From Bacteroides sp. OF04-15BH (GTDB lineage: Bacteria; Bacteroidota; Bacteroidia; Bacteroidales; Bacteroidaceae): a stretch of DNA of 64,000 bases. The first letter of the stretch is position 1. Every line of letters begins with the position of its first letter. This document shows positions 35,620 to 46,155 of the stretch, in pieces. A model generated the notes under the pieces. The model was not told where the DNA came from and did not search any database. It saw only the letters and a program-made list of their open reading frames with translations. The DNA lies in the NCBI RefSeq assembly GCF_003477995.1, contig NZ_QUEM01000017.1, positions 1 through 64,000 on the forward strand, given 5' to 3'. The translations under genes were made by a program, and so were the position numbers.

Positions 35620-36383
35620 AAGAGATACGTTTTTTTTATGTGCCCGATGCCGCAGAAGCAAATCAGTTGCCCGAAGAGGAAGCGCAGCATTGCATTCGTG
35701 TGTTGCGGTTGCAGATAGGGGATGAAATCATGTTGATGGATGGAGCCGGGACTTTTTATAAGGCTGAGATTGTGAATGTACAGTCTAAAAAGTGCTTTTA
35801 TCAGATTGTGGAAACAGAGCCCCAGGCCAAAGAGTGGGGAGGATGGCTTCATCTGGCTTTGGCACCGACCAAAAACATGGATCGGGTGGAATGGTTGGCT
35901 GAGAAAGCCACAGAAATCGGATTTGATGAATTGACTTTCCTGAACTGTAAAAATTCAGAACGGAAAGTGGTGAAAAACGAGCGGGTGGATAAAATTCTGA
36001 TATCAGCCGTGAAGCAAAGCCGAAAAAGCTGTAAGCCGATATTGAACGAGATGCTGGATTTTAAGGCTTTTATTCAGCAGGTAGAAGACTATGAACAGAA
36101 ATTCATCGCTCATTGCTATGATGAACGCGATGTTTTGGGAGAGAGCGTATCTGTCGGGGAAATGAAGGATATGGGTAGAGGGAAACCCTTTCTGTACGAC
36201 ATTCTTCAGTCCGGAAAGAAAACGGTGGTACTGATCGGTCCGGAAGGAGATTTCTCCTTGGAAGAGGTCCGTTATGCCTTGCAGCACGGTTTTGAGCCGG
36301 TTTCTTTGGGCAAAAGCCGTTTGAGAACGGAAACTGCGGCTTTGGTTGCCGTGCAGATGATGCAGATGAAAAACTTTTATTAA
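35616..36383 (+). CDS. rsmE: 16S rRNA m3U1498 methyltransferase
   Basis: 255 residues. RsmE/SPOUT fold: N-terminal PUA-like domain (AQHCIRVLRLQIGDEIMLMD), then LALAPTKNMDRVEWLAEKAT, and the knot motifs VVLIGPEGDFSLEE and VSLGKSRLRTETAALVAV. Methylates U1498 of 16S rRNA. The start overlaps the upstream stop by four bases. Confidence 0.96.
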   Translation: MKEIRFFYVPDAAEANQLPEEEAQHCIRVLRLQIGDEIMLMDGAGTFYKAEIVNVQSKKCFYQIVETEPQAKEWGGWLHLALAPTKNMDRVEWLAEKATEIGFDELTFLNCKNSERKVVKNERVDKILISAVKQSRKSCKPILNEMLDFKAFIQQVEDYEQKFIAHCYDERDVLGESVSVGEMKDMGRGKPFLYDILQSGKKTVVLIGPEGDFSLEEVRYALQHGFEPVSLGKSRLRTETAALVAVQMMQMKNFY

Positions 36384-36402
36384 TTCGTTAAAATAATGCC
36401 GT

Positions 36403-37857
36403 ATGAAAAAACAATGGATTATTGGAGGAGTTGTATTACTGGTTGTAATATTAGCTGCGTGGTTCTTTTGGCCTAAAGACCAGTCTTCACATGCACGTGT
36501 CATACCAGCAGATGCTACGGCTCTGATGGCATTTGACACAGAAGAGTTTATTAAGGAGAGTGATTTGACGGAAGAGAAACTGAAAAAGTTTTTCCCGGGA
36601 CATGAGGATCTGTACCAGTTGGGACTGGATTTTGAAAAGAATGCTTATGGCTTTGTCGGAGCTGACGGAATGAATGGTTTTTTGTTCCCGGTAAATGATG
36701 TGGAGCTTCTGAAAGAATATTTGAATAAGAACGGAGAATCCATGGGTGCAACTCCCGTTGAGGAGCAGCAGGGATTCTTCTGGAGTTCTTTGGGTGGTTC
36801 TTTCGTGATAGGATTTGATGATGAAGTCCTCTTGATTATGGGACCGACAATCGCTTCTGCACAAGCGGAACTGCGCCAGCAGATGATTGCTTATCTGAAG
36901 CAGGACAAGAAAGAAAGTGTGCTGGAAGCCCCGATTTACAAGAAGTTGCAGGAACAGAAAGGTATTTTAAAGGCGGTTGCCTCTTTGGAGATGTTCCCTG
37001 AATATTATAAAATGTTTGAGAATCTGGGATTGCCCGAGCATGTAGATTTCAGTAAAATGCTGATGACCGTTTCCATGGACTCGGAAAATGGAAAGATTCT
37101 TTTCCGTGCAGGAGTCATTGCTGAGGACAAGGCATTGGCACAGAAAATGAAGGCTCTTGATGATTTGAGCCGACAGATTGACGGGGAGTTCCTTTCTTCT
37201 GTGTCTCCGAATACCATGGTCTGGATGGGAGCCAATGTGAAAGGTGAAAAATTGATGAAGCTGATGAGCGAAATTCCTTCATTACGTCTTTATCTTATGG
37301 CGATGAATAATGTGATGGATGTGGAAAAAATGATTCAGAACATTGATGGAGACATAGCTTTGTCTGCTACAATGGACAAGGAACCGCAGATTCAGATGCA
37401 GGCACAGATGGCTAATCTTTCTTTTATGGATGATGTGGATTATTGGATTTCGTCTGCGCGGAACTCAGGAGGATATCTTTTTGAGAAGGTGGACGAAGAC
37501 TTGTACCGCATCGGTAATGTGGCAAGATCAGATATTTATTTGGGACTGAAGGATAAGAATGTGTTGCTGACAAACTCCAAGGGTCTGATGGTGGATTTGC
37601 AGAAAGGTATGAAGCATGATTTGTTGGAGCCTTACAAGGATGATATCAAAGACAGCAAGTTCTATGTGTGGACCAATATGGGGGCTATGAACTCTCTCTT
37701 GGGTTCCATGAGCGGCAATAATGATGATTTGGCTAAGGTGGAGGCATTCCTGGGTAAGATAGAGGCGGTAGCCTTGAGATCTTCAAATGCAACATCCATG
37801 GAGCTGATTTTGTATCTGAAAGATAAAAAAAGTGGATTGAAACAATTTTTTGAATAA
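36403..37857 (+). CDS. DUF4836-like membrane-anchored or exported protein
   Basis: 484 residues. N-terminal single membrane segment MKKQWIIGGVVLLVVILAAW, which could be an anchor or uncleaved signal, then a large soluble region (HARVIPADATALMAFDTEEF, AIVEDK-like repeats, MVWMGANVKGEKLMKLMS). Resembles the Bacteroidota DUF4836 family; assignment is from general sequence style, not a motif. Its stop codon overlaps the ABC ATPase start (TAATG), so the two are coupled and it may be the periplasmic partner of the ABC/FtsX pair. Confidence 0.65.
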   Translation: MKKQWIIGGVVLLVVILAAWFFWPKDQSSHARVIPADATALMAFDTEEFIKESDLTEEKLKKFFPGHEDLYQLGLDFEKNAYGFVGADGMNGFLFPVNDVELLKEYLNKNGESMGATPVEEQQGFFWSSLGGSFVIGFDDEVLLIMGPTIASAQAELRQQMIAYLKQDKKESVLEAPIYKKLQEQKGILKAVASLEMFPEYYKMFENLGLPEHVDFSKMLMTVSMDSENGKILFRAGVIAEDKALAQKMKALDDLSRQIDGEFLSSVSPNTMVWMGANVKGEKLMKLMSEIPSLRLYLMAMNNVMDVEKMIQNIDGDIALSATMDKEPQIQMQAQMANLSFMDDVDYWISSARNSGGYLFEKVDEDLYRIGNVARSDIYLGLKDKNVLLTNSKGLMVDLQKGMKHDLLEPYKDDIKDSKFYVWTNMGAMNSLLGSMSGNNDDLAKVEAFLGKIEAVALRSSNATSMELILYLKDKKSGLKQFFE

Positions 37858-38501
37858 TGGAAAAAATAGCGCTGAAGAATGTCTTGCCCGAGGTCTTTGC
37901 GACTCGGGATGACATTCAGAGTGAGATTTGGCACAAGGAAGTTTTATTGGAGAAGGGGAAAGTTTATTTGATTGAGGCAAACTCCGGAACCGGTAAATCT
38001 TCCCTGTGCAGTTATATCACAGGGTATAGAAGAGATTATCAGGGTATTATTGATTTTGACGGGAGCAACATCCGTAACCTTAAGATTAAGGACTGGGCCC
38101 GTCTGCGCCGTGAGTCGTTGAGTATTCTTTTTCAGGAACTTCGTTTGTTTCCGGAGTTGACGGCTTATGAGAATGTCAGCATTAAAAACGGGTTGACCAG
38201 ATTCAAGCCTCAGAAAGAAATTCATGCCTGGTTCGAAGCTTTGGGTATTGAAGATAAAATAAATACCAAGGTGGGGCTGATGAGTTTCGGACAGCAGCAA
38301 AGAGTGGCGATGATCCGTTCTCTGGTTCAGCCTTTTGATTTCCTTTTGGCGGATGAGCCCATCAGTCATTTGGATGAGAATAACAGTCGGATTATGGCCG
38401 AATTGATGATGACAGAGGCCCGCAGACAAGGTGCGAGTGTCATTGTGACCAGCATCGGCAAACACATGGATTTAAATTACGATAAAGTATTCAAATTATG
38501 A
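37857..38501 (+). CDS. ABC transporter ATPase with degenerate motifs (FtsE/LolD size)
   Basis: 214 residues, a single nucleotide-binding domain. Walker A is EANSGTGKSS (Lys47), where the first consensus Gly is Ala; the Q-loop is LFQELRLFPELTAYENV; the signature is MSFGQQQRVAMIRS in place of LSGGQ; Walker B is FLLADEPISHLDE. The H-loop His is replaced by Ser199 (IVTSIGKH). Partner of the overlapping FtsX-like permease. Possibly a signalling or mechanotransmission ABC rather than a transporter; the H-loop change suggests slow or altered hydrolysis. Confidence 0.88.
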   Translation: MEKIALKNVLPEVFATRDDIQSEIWHKEVLLEKGKVYLIEANSGTGKSSLCSYITGYRRDYQGIIDFDGSNIRNLKIKDWARLRRESLSILFQELRLFPELTAYENVSIKNGLTRFKPQKEIHAWFEALGIEDKINTKVGLMSFGQQQRVAMIRSLVQPFDFLLADEPISHLDENNSRIMAELMMTEARRQGASVIVTSIGKHMDLNYDKVFKL

Positions 38502-39706
38502 ATTTGGTTTGGAAATTGTTGCGCCAGCATATCAGTAAGCCTCAATTGGCAGGATTCTTTTTTGCCAACTTGCTGGGAATGTTGATTGTTTTGTTGAGTT
38601 TGCAGTTCTATAATGACGTAGTTCCTGTGTTTACTCAAGGAGACAGTTTTATCAAAAAAGAATTTTTGATCGTCTCAAAACGTATTTCTGTGGCTCACTC
38701 GTTTTCTTCTTCAGCCAGCGCCTTTAAAGATGCGGAAGTGAAGGAGATGGAAGCACAGCGTTTTACGAAATCGGTAGGAACATTCAATTCCAGTCAGTAT
38801 CATGTAGATGCCAGCATGGGATTGGCCGGAATGCCGGCATTGCGGACAGAATTGTTCTTCGAGTCTGTTCCGGATGCTTTTGTAGATACGGACCTTTCGC
38901 AGTGGAAGTTCGACCAGCAGCACGGGGTAATTCCCATTATTCTGCCCAAGAACTATCTTACTATCTATAATTTCGGTTTTGCACAAAGTCGTTCGTTGCC
39001 GAAAATGTCTGAAGGACTGATTGGTGCCATTGACCTGATGATTCATATCCGTGGTAACGGTAAGGAGGCATATTACAAAGGAAAAGTGATTGGGTTCAGT
39101 ACACGCTTAAACACAATCCTGGTTCCGGAATCATTTTTGAAATGGAGCAATCAGGAATATGCGCCAGAAGCGGATACGGCTCCATCCCGTCTGATTGTGG
39201 AAGTGAAAAATCCGACAGATGATGCCATAGCCACTTATTTCAAGAAGAAGAATTATGAAACGGATGATGACAAGCTGGATGCCGGAAAAACAACCTTTTT
39301 CCTGAAGATGGTTTCCGGAATCATCATGGGTGTCGGTTTGTTGATCAGCGCCCTGTCTTTTTATATCCTGATGCTGAGCATTTATCTTCTGGTGGAAAAG
39401 AATACACAGAAACTGGAAAATCTTCTGTTGATAGGTTATACTCCTCAAAGAGTATCTTTCCCTTATCAGGCTTTAACTGTAGGTATGAATGCTCTGGTGC
39501 TGTGCTTGTCACTGGTCTTTCTGTTTTGGATAAGATCTTATTACATGGATATGCTCTATCAGATTTTTCCACAGATGAAAGAAGGAAGCATGTTGCCGGC
39601 CTATCTGTTGGGTGGGGGACTGTTTTTGATTGTCAGCATCATTAATGTTTGGGCAGTTCATCGTAAGGTGATTGCAATCTGGTATAGAAAGGGTGTAAGA
39701 TTATGA
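38498..39706 (+). CDS. FtsX-like ABC permease
   Basis: 402 residues with FtsX/MacB topology: one membrane segment at about 16-37, a periplasmic domain at about 40-265, then three segments at about 270-298, 325-350 and 371-390. The cytoplasmic loop YLLVEKNTQKLENLLLIGYT is typical of FtsX domains. Overlaps the ATPase gene upstream and the kinase gene downstream by four bases each. Type VII ABC systems move lipoproteins or transmit force across the membrane to cell-wall enzymes, which fits the amino-sugar salvage genes next door. Confidence 0.87.
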   Translation: MNLVWKLLRQHISKPQLAGFFFANLLGMLIVLLSLQFYNDVVPVFTQGDSFIKKEFLIVSKRISVAHSFSSSASAFKDAEVKEMEAQRFTKSVGTFNSSQYHVDASMGLAGMPALRTELFFESVPDAFVDTDLSQWKFDQQHGVIPIILPKNYLTIYNFGFAQSRSLPKMSEGLIGAIDLMIHIRGNGKEAYYKGKVIGFSTRLNTILVPESFLKWSNQEYAPEADTAPSRLIVEVKNPTDDAIATYFKKKNYETDDDKLDAGKTTFFLKMVSGIIMGVGLLISALSFYILMLSIYLLVEKNTQKLENLLLIGYTPQRVSFPYQALTVGMNALVLCLSLVFLFWIRSYYMDMLYQIFPQMKEGSMLPAYLLGGGLFLIVSIINVWAVHRKVIAIWYRKGVRL

Positions 39707-41193
39707 TGAATTTACTGAATTTATACAAGACCTGGAAACAGGAGGAGCCGGCGCGTGTCGAAGCATTGGCAGGGGCTGGCAGCAACCGGAAATATTATCG
39801 TTTGTTTGACGCGGGCGGCAACACGGTGATTGGAGTTATCGGGACTTCACCCGAAGAAAACCGGGCATTTGTCTATCTGAGCGGTTTCTTTGCTTCGCAA
39901 GGAGTTTCCGTTCCCGAGATTCTGGCCGTAGATGATTCGTGCGACTGTTATCTGCAGACGGACTTAGGTAGTTTAAGTCTGTATGATGCTCTGGCGAACG
40001 GACGTAAAAACGGCGGAAAGTATGACGACCGTGAACGAGAATTATTGAAACGCACAATAAAGGAACTTCCGAAACTGCAATATTGCGCCCGTAACGGATT
40101 GGATTTTTCACTCTGTTATCCTTTGCCTGAGATGAATCGGGAGGCTGTCATGTTTGATTTGAATTATTTCAAATATTGTTTTTTGAAGCCTAGTGGAGTG
40201 GAGTTTCATGAGATGAGGCTGGAAGAGGATTTTTACCGTTTGTCCGATGATTTGCTGGACGAATCCTCCCAAACTTTTCTCTATCGTGATTTTCAGGCCC
40301 GCAATGTGATGCTTCATCCAGACGGCTCTCCTTGTTTTATCGATTATCAGGGAGGTAGAAAAGGCCCGCGGGAATACGATGTGGCCAGTTTTCTATGGCA
40401 GGCTTCCGCGCATTATACGCCCGAATTGCGCGAAGAATTAATCCAGACCTATTTGGAGGCCTTGCAGCCGTATGAGACGGTTGATTCGGAACATTTTCAC
40501 AAACGTCTGAATCTTTTTGTCCTGTTCCGGACTTTACAGGTATTGGGAGCTTATGGCCTGCGTGGCTATTGTGAACATAAACAGTATTTCATAGACAGTA
40601 TTCCTTATGCGTTGGACAATCTGCGCGGGTTATTGGAGCAGGAAATCTGTACCTATCCTTATTTGAGACAGATACTCTGGAATCTGGTAAATGCACCCCG
40701 TTTTTGTGAAAAGAAATCTGATAGCGGCAAGTCTCTTTCGGAAGAAAAGAAGACAGTCTTTCCAAAGGAGAATCTTTCCGCATTGAAAATTGATGTGCTG
40801 AGCTTTTCATATCGCAAGGGAATACCCGAAGATCCTACCGGAAATGGGGGAGGCTATGTCTTTGACTGTCGTGCGGTGCATAATCCCGGAAAATATGAAC
40901 CTTACAAGAAGTTGACCGGACTGGATGAGCCGGTAATTCGTTTTTTGGAGGATGACGGAGAAATCTTGAAATTCCTGGATTCAGTTTATACATTGGCTGA
41001 TGCGCATGTAGAACGCTATTTACAGCGCAGATTTACCCATCTGATGTTCTGTTTCGGATGTACCGGCGGGCAGCATCGCAGTGTTTACTCGGCGCAGCAT
41101 CTGGCAGTGCATCTTCATGAGAAATATGGCATAGAGGTCCATGTCTGTCATCGTGAGCAGGGAGTCAATACGGTATTTATGGCAAACAAATAA
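39703..41193 (+). CDS. AmgK-like sugar kinase fused to a RapZ C-terminal domain
   Basis: 496 residues. Residues 1-330 are an aminoglycoside-phosphotransferase-type kinase resembling AmgK, the anomeric kinase for MurNAc/GlcNAc: AGSNRKYYRLFDAGGNTVIG at the nucleotide loop, YRDFQARNVML (Asp196, Asn201), CFIDYQGGRKGPREYDVASF (Asp214). Residues about 362-490 match the RapZ C-terminal domain: SFSYRKG, YVFDCRAVHNPGKYEPYKKL, TGLDEPVIRFL and GCTGGQHRSVYSAQHLA (from 452). In E. coli that domain senses glucosamine-6-phosphate and binds small RNAs; the RapZ N-terminal P-loop domain is absent here. Followed by a MurU-like gene, so kinase and uridylyltransferase form a salvage pair. Confidence 0.85.
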   Translation: MMNLLNLYKTWKQEEPARVEALAGAGSNRKYYRLFDAGGNTVIGVIGTSPEENRAFVYLSGFFASQGVSVPEILAVDDSCDCYLQTDLGSLSLYDALANGRKNGGKYDDRERELLKRTIKELPKLQYCARNGLDFSLCYPLPEMNREAVMFDLNYFKYCFLKPSGVEFHEMRLEEDFYRLSDDLLDESSQTFLYRDFQARNVMLHPDGSPCFIDYQGGRKGPREYDVASFLWQASAHYTPELREELIQTYLEALQPYETVDSEHFHKRLNLFVLFRTLQVLGAYGLRGYCEHKQYFIDSIPYALDNLRGLLEQEICTYPYLRQILWNLVNAPRFCEKKSDSGKSLSEEKKTVFPKENLSALKIDVLSFSYRKGIPEDPTGNGGGYVFDCRAVHNPGKYEPYKKLTGLDEPVIRFLEDDGEILKFLDSVYTLADAHVERYLQRRFTHLMFCFGCTGGQHRSVYSAQHLAVHLHEKYGIEVHVCHREQGVNTVFMANK

Positions 41194-41203
41194 AGGAGAA
41201 AAT

Positions 41204-41938
41204 ATGAAAGCGATGATTTTTGCAGCGGGGCTGGGTACCCGTCTGCGTCCTTTGACCGATCGGATTCCCAAGGCTTTGATACCTGTGGGAGGAACCCCTT
41301 TATTGGATCTCTTGGTGCGCAAAATGACATCTGCCGGAGTGACGGATATCGTGGTTAATGTGCACCATCATGCCGATATGATGAAACAGCATATTAAGAC
41401 CTTGCAAGGGGAAGGACCGCATTTGTGGGTCAGTGATGAAACACAGGAGTTGCTGGATACCGGAGGAGGGATAAAGAAGGCGTCCGCCTATTTCGCTCAG
41501 GATGATGCTCCTTTTCTGGTACATAATGTCGATATCCTGTCGAATGTGGATTTAAAGGCATTTTATGAAGAAGGAAAGGCCTTTGATGCTGCACTGCTGG
41601 TTAGTGAGCGTTCCACCTTCCGTTATCTGCTGTTTGATGAAACCGGCCGTTTGAAAGGATGGATTAATGAGAAAACCGGTCAGATCAAGTCACCTTATCC
41701 GGATTTGGACCCGAAGGCATGTAAAAAATATGCTTTTTCCGGAATTCATCTTTTTTCTCCCGGATTGTTTCCTCTTCTGGCAGAGTGGCCTGATAAATTT
41801 TCCATCATAGACTTCTATCTGTCTGTCTGTGACCGGGTACATATTCAGGGCATTTTCCATTCGGATTTGAAACTGATGGATATCGGAAAGCCGGAAACTC
41901 TTCCTTTGGCAGGAGATTTCTTGAAGGGCATCATGTGA
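41204..41938 (+). CDS. MurU-like sugar-1-phosphate nucleotidyltransferase
   Basis: 244 residues from the ATG at 41204 ([20 protein letters not shown]), which is the canonical N-terminus of the family; the earlier frame start lies inside the kinase gene. Contains the signature loop [10 protein letters not shown] with [24 protein letters not shown], and FLVHNVDIL as metal-binding region. MurU converts MurNAc-1-phosphate to UDP-MurNAc, bypassing de novo synthesis; glucose- or mannose-1-phosphate specificity cannot be excluded from sequence. Ten bases after the AmgK-RapZ gene, last of the operon. Confidence 0.85.
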   Translation: MKAMIFAAGLGTRLRPLTDRIPKALIPVGGTPLLDLLVRKMTSAGVTDIVVNVHHHADMMKQHIKTLQGEGPHLWVSDETQELLDTGGGIKKASAYFAQDDAPFLVHNVDILSNVDLKAFYEEGKAFDAALLVSERSTFRYLLFDETGRLKGWINEKTGQIKSPYPDLDPKACKKYAFSGIHLFSPGLFPLLAEWPDKFSIIDFYLSVCDRVHIQGIFHSDLKLMDIGKPETLPLAGDFLKGIM

Positions 41939-41955
41939 GAACAATCTTTTTTTTG

Positions 41956-41963
41956 TATATTTG
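41956..41963 (+). promoter_or_regulatory. -7 box for guaA
   Basis: TATATTTG, 27 bases before the ATG at 41991; shows guaA has its own promoter and excludes the longer frame that begins at 41961. Confidence 0.6.
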
Positions 41964-41990
41964 CAGACAAATCAGATAAATATCCTTTTT

Positions 41991-43514
41991 ATGCAACAAA
42001 AAATCATTATTTTGGATTTTGGTTCACAGACGACTCAGCTGATTGGCCGTCGTGTACGTGAATTGGATACATTCTGTGAGATTCTTCCTTATAACAAGTT
42101 TCCTAAGAATGATCCTTCTGTAATCGGTGTAATCCTGAGCGGTTCGCCTTTTAGCGTATATGACGAGAAGGCGTTTAAGATTGAACTGGATGAAATCCGC
42201 GGTAAATATCCGATTCTTGGTATTTGTTATGGTGCTCAGTTTATGAGTTACGCCTTGGGCGGCAAGGTGGAGCCGGCTGAAAGTCGTGAATACGGTCGTG
42301 CCAACCTGCAGAGCTTTGATCATGAGAATCCTTTGTTCAAAGGATTTGATGAGCATTCTCAGGTTTGGATGAGTCATGGTGATACCATTACTGCACTGCC
42401 GGAGGGCTTTAAGGTTATTGCTTCGACAGACAAAGTGGTTAATGCAGCATATCAGGCTGAGGGAGAACCGTTGTGGGGCGTACAGTTCCATCCGGAAGTA
42501 TTCCACTCTGTTCAGGGTTCTTTGTTGCTGAAAAACTTTGTGGTAGATATCTGTGGCGGTAAGCAGGACTGGAGTGCTGCATCATTTGTGGAGACTACTG
42601 TTGCCGAGTTGAAGGAACAGTTGGGAAATGACCGTGTTATTCTGGGATTAAGCGGTGGCGTTGATTCTTCTGTTGCTGCTGTATTGCTGAATAAGGCCAT
42701 TGGAAAGAATCTGACTTGTATCTTTGTGGATCATGGTATGCTCCGCAAAAACGAGTTCAAGAATGTGATGCACGATTATGAGTGCCTGGGACTGAACGTA
42801 ATTGGTGTGGATGCCAGCGAAAAGTTCTTCAAGGATTTGGAAGGAGTTACCGATCCGGAGCAGAAGCGAAAGATTATCGGTCGCGATTTCATCGAAGTAT
42901 TTGATGCTGAGGCACACAAGATTACCGATGCAAAATGGTTGGCTCAGGGTACTATCTATCCAGACCGTATCGAGAGTCTGAATATTACCGGAAAGACGAT
43001 CAAGAGTCATCACAATGTAGGTGGTCTGCCAGAAGAGATGAACCTGAAACTTTGCGAGCCTTTGCAGTGGCTGTTTAAGGATGAAGTGCGCAAGGTAGGT
43101 CGCGAATTGGGTATGCCGGAGCATCTGATTACCCGTCATCCATTCCCGGGACCGGGTCTGGCAGTGCGTATCCTGGGTGATATCACTCCGGAAAAGGTAC
43201 GTATCCTGCAGGATGCGGATGATATCTTTATTCAGGGACTGCGCGATTGGAACCTGTATGATCAGGTATGGCAGGCAGGAGTGATTCTGCTTCCGATCAA
43301 GAGCGTGGGCGTAATGGGTGACGAGCGTACTTACGAGCGTGCAGTTGCCTTGCGTGCGGTAACCAGTACCGATGCCATGACCGCAGACTGGGCTCATTTG
43401 CCTTATGAATTTATGGCTAAGGTAAGCAATGATATTATTAATAAGGTGAAGGGTGTTAATAGAGTATGCTATGACATTTCTTCAAAACCACCTGCCACAA
43501 TTGAGTGGGAGTAA
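41991..43514 (+). CDS. guaA: GMP synthase (glutamine-hydrolysing)
   Basis: 507 residues. Class I glutamine amidotransferase domain ([35 protein letters not shown] with the nucleophilic Cys, VQFHPEV), then the ATP-pyrophosphatase loop [14 protein letters not shown], and the dimerisation domain ending [15 protein letters not shown]. Converts XMP to GMP with glutamine and ATP. Normal length; start fixed by the -7 box and family N-terminus ([14 protein letters not shown]). Confidence 0.98.
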   Translation: MQQKIIILDFGSQTTQLIGRRVRELDTFCEILPYNKFPKNDPSVIGVILSGSPFSVYDEKAFKIELDEIRGKYPILGICYGAQFMSYALGGKVEPAESREYGRANLQSFDHENPLFKGFDEHSQVWMSHGDTITALPEGFKVIASTDKVVNAAYQAEGEPLWGVQFHPEVFHSVQGSLLLKNFVVDICGGKQDWSAASFVETTVAELKEQLGNDRVILGLSGGVDSSVAAVLLNKAIGKNLTCIFVDHGMLRKNEFKNVMHDYECLGLNVIGVDASEKFFKDLEGVTDPEQKRKIIGRDFIEVFDAEAHKITDAKWLAQGTIYPDRIESLNITGKTIKSHHNVGGLPEEMNLKLCEPLQWLFKDEVRKVGRELGMPEHLITRHPFPGPGLAVRILGDITPEKVRILQDADDIFIQGLRDWNLYDQVWQAGVILLPIKSVGVMGDERTYERAVALRAVTSTDAMTADWAHLPYEFMAKVSNDIINKVKGVNRVCYDISSKPPATIEWE

Positions 43515-43517
43515 AGA

Positions 43518-43560
43518 AATAGGATACAGACCGGGACAGATTTTCGGTCTGTATCCTATT
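43518..43560 (+). terminator. Long hairpin after guaA
   Basis: A 16-base perfect stem, AATAGGATACAGACCG with CGGTCTGTATCCTATT, 11-base loop, four bases after the stop. No T run follows, so it may act with a factor or as mRNA 3' end protection. Confidence 0.7.
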
Positions 43561-43685
43561 CTTATAGAATCATAAAGGTTCCATTTGTCGTTCGTTTGAC
43601 AAAATATTAGTCTGGTTGAATTTTGAGATTGATTTTTTTAATGATATTTTTCCCAGATTTTGGAACGTATATGAAAAGATTTTAT

Positions 43686-43693
43686 TAAATTTG
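43686..43693 (+). promoter_or_regulatory. -7 box for the micro-lipoprotein and gapA
   Basis: TAAATTTG, 22 bases before the small ORF at 43715. I see no other exact TAnnTTTG between here and gapA (43878), so this is the likely gapA promoter. Confidence 0.55.
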
Positions 43694-43714
43694 CAGTGAA
43701 TAAAATTAGGGTAA

Positions 43715-43804
43715 ATGGGACGTGCATATTACATCTGTATTATAGTTCTGTCGGCTGTTTTACTTATGTCATGTGGAGCGGCTCACTACTGTAATTGCGG
43801 CTGA
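43715..43804 (+). CDS. 29-residue micro-lipoprotein in the gapA leader
   Basis: ATG at 43715 to TGA at 43804. The frame reads MGRAYYICIIVLSAVLLMSC then GAAHYCNCG. This is a complete lipoprotein signal with a basic residue, hydrophobic core and lipobox LMSC; the mature peptide would be only ten residues with three Cys and a His. It starts 22 bases after a -7 box and lies 73 bases upstream of gapA. Too short for routine gene calling. Either a true lipid-anchored micropeptide or a regulatory leader ORF. Confidence 0.55.
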   Translation: MGRAYYICIIVLSAVLLMSCGAAHYCNCG

Positions 43805-43865
43805 TATTTCGGCCTTTCAAAGTAATTCGAGATTAATAATTTATATTCTAACCTTTAATTTTTAA

Positions 43866-44888
<1,023 letters not shown>

Positions 44889-44908
44889 TAAATCGTATCC
44901 AATAAATG

Positions 44909-44941
44909 AAGCCACTCAGTTTGCCTGAGTGGCTTTTTTTT
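44909..44941 (+). terminator. Intrinsic terminator of gapA
   Basis: AAGCCACTCAG-TTTGC-CTGAGTGGCTT and a T run; the next gene's -7 box begins immediately after. Confidence 0.9.
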
Positions 44942-44942
44942 G

Positions 44943-44950
44943 TATTTTTG
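44943..44950 (+). promoter_or_regulatory. -7 box for the membrane protein gene
   Basis: TATTTTTG, 19 bases before the ATG at 44970; supports that ATG over the alternative upstream codon at 44940. Confidence 0.55.
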
Positions 44951-44969
44951 CAGCGCAAAATTTGAAGAA

Positions 44970-46148
44970 ATGAATAGAAAAAGACTGAAAGAGGCATTGT
45001 TACAGCGTAAAACAGCAGAAGGCTTTGTTTTTATAATAGTTTTCCTGGCTGTATTTACATACATCGGGAATATTATGGGGCTTTCCAATATGCTCAATAC
45101 CATCATGAATACGGCGCATGACCTTCTGTTGCAAACTGTATTCTATTTGATGGGAGTTGTTGTTCTTTCTGGTGCTTTAAGCCGACTGTTTATCGAGTTT
45201 GGAGTTGTACGTATTATGGAATTCCTGTTTGGACGCCTGATGAAGCCCCTGTTCGGACTTCCGGGTGTTGCTGTTCTGGGAGCCATAATGCCTTTCCTTT
45301 CGGATAATCCGGCAGTGCTTACCCTGGCTAAGGATCAAAATTTCAGTCGCTATTTCAAGAAATATCAGTTCGTTTCTTTTATCAATTTCGGAACTGCCTT
45401 TGGTATGGGATTGATTGTATTGGTCTTCATGCTGGGAAAAGGTTATGCTGTAGAGCCCTTGATTGGTATTCTGGGAGCAATCGGAGGATGTATTCTTTCT
45501 ACCCGTTTCTTTCAGAAAATGCTGATAGCCAAGGATCCTTCTTATCTGGAAGCAATGCCGGTAGTCAGTGAAGAAAAAAAAGAAACGCGTACTCACGAAG
45601 AACAGCGTGCGGAAGTGTTGCAGGCTAAGGAAAGTACCTTTATCCGTTTTTTGAATGCTTTGCTGGACGGAGGAAAAAATGGTGTGGAGCTGGGACTGGC
45701 AATTATTCCCGGAGTCATTATTATCTCTACTGCTGTTTTTATCCTGACTTTCGGTCCTGGTCCTTCCGGTGTCTATGATGGTTCTCCTTATCAGGGTATT
45801 GCCTTGTTGCCGGATCTGGCCGGAAGAATTAATTTTATTTTCGACTGGCTTTTTGGTTTCAAGCATCCGGAGCTGGTGGCTTTTCCGATAACTTCACTGG
45901 GAACGGTAGGAGCAGCTTTGGGACAGGTGCCCTTATTTATTTCTCAAGGATTTCTTGACGGAAATGCGGTTGCTGTTTTTACTGCCATGGGAATCAGTTG
46001 GAGTGGCTTCTTGTCAACCTATTCGGCCATATTTGATGCCATCGGTTATCGGAATCTGACTTCAAAAGCTATGGGAATCCATTTGGCCAGTGGCTTGATA
46101 GCCGGTGTTTTTGCTCATTTACTCTATTTGTTGTACGCACTTTTTTAA
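44970..46148 (+). CDS. Nucleoside-recognition (Gate)-type membrane protein
   Basis: 392 residues with eight to ten membrane segments. Resembles the CD0519/CD1768-type family with Gate/nucleoside recognition segments: LFGRLMKPLFGLPGVAVLGA, IMPFLSDNPAVLTLAKDQNF, GISWSGFLSTYSAIFDAIGY. Probably an inner-membrane transporter; substrate not known. Start taken at 44970 (MNRKRLKEALLQ). Seven bases separate it from miaA. Confidence 0.7.
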   Translation: MNRKRLKEALLQRKTAEGFVFIIVFLAVFTYIGNIMGLSNMLNTIMNTAHDLLLQTVFYLMGVVVLSGALSRLFIEFGVVRIMEFLFGRLMKPLFGLPGVAVLGAIMPFLSDNPAVLTLAKDQNFSRYFKKYQFVSFINFGTAFGMGLIVLVFMLGKGYAVEPLIGILGAIGGCILSTRFFQKMLIAKDPSYLEAMPVVSEEKKETRTHEEQRAEVLQAKESTFIRFLNALLDGGKNGVELGLAIIPGVIIISTAVFILTFGPGPSGVYDGSPYQGIALLPDLAGRINFIFDWLFGFKHPELVAFPITSLGTVGAALGQVPLFISQGFLDGNAVAVFTAMGISWSGFLSTYSAIFDAIGYRNLTSKAMGIHLASGLIAGVFAHLLYLLYALF

Positions 46149-46155
46149 AACATCT

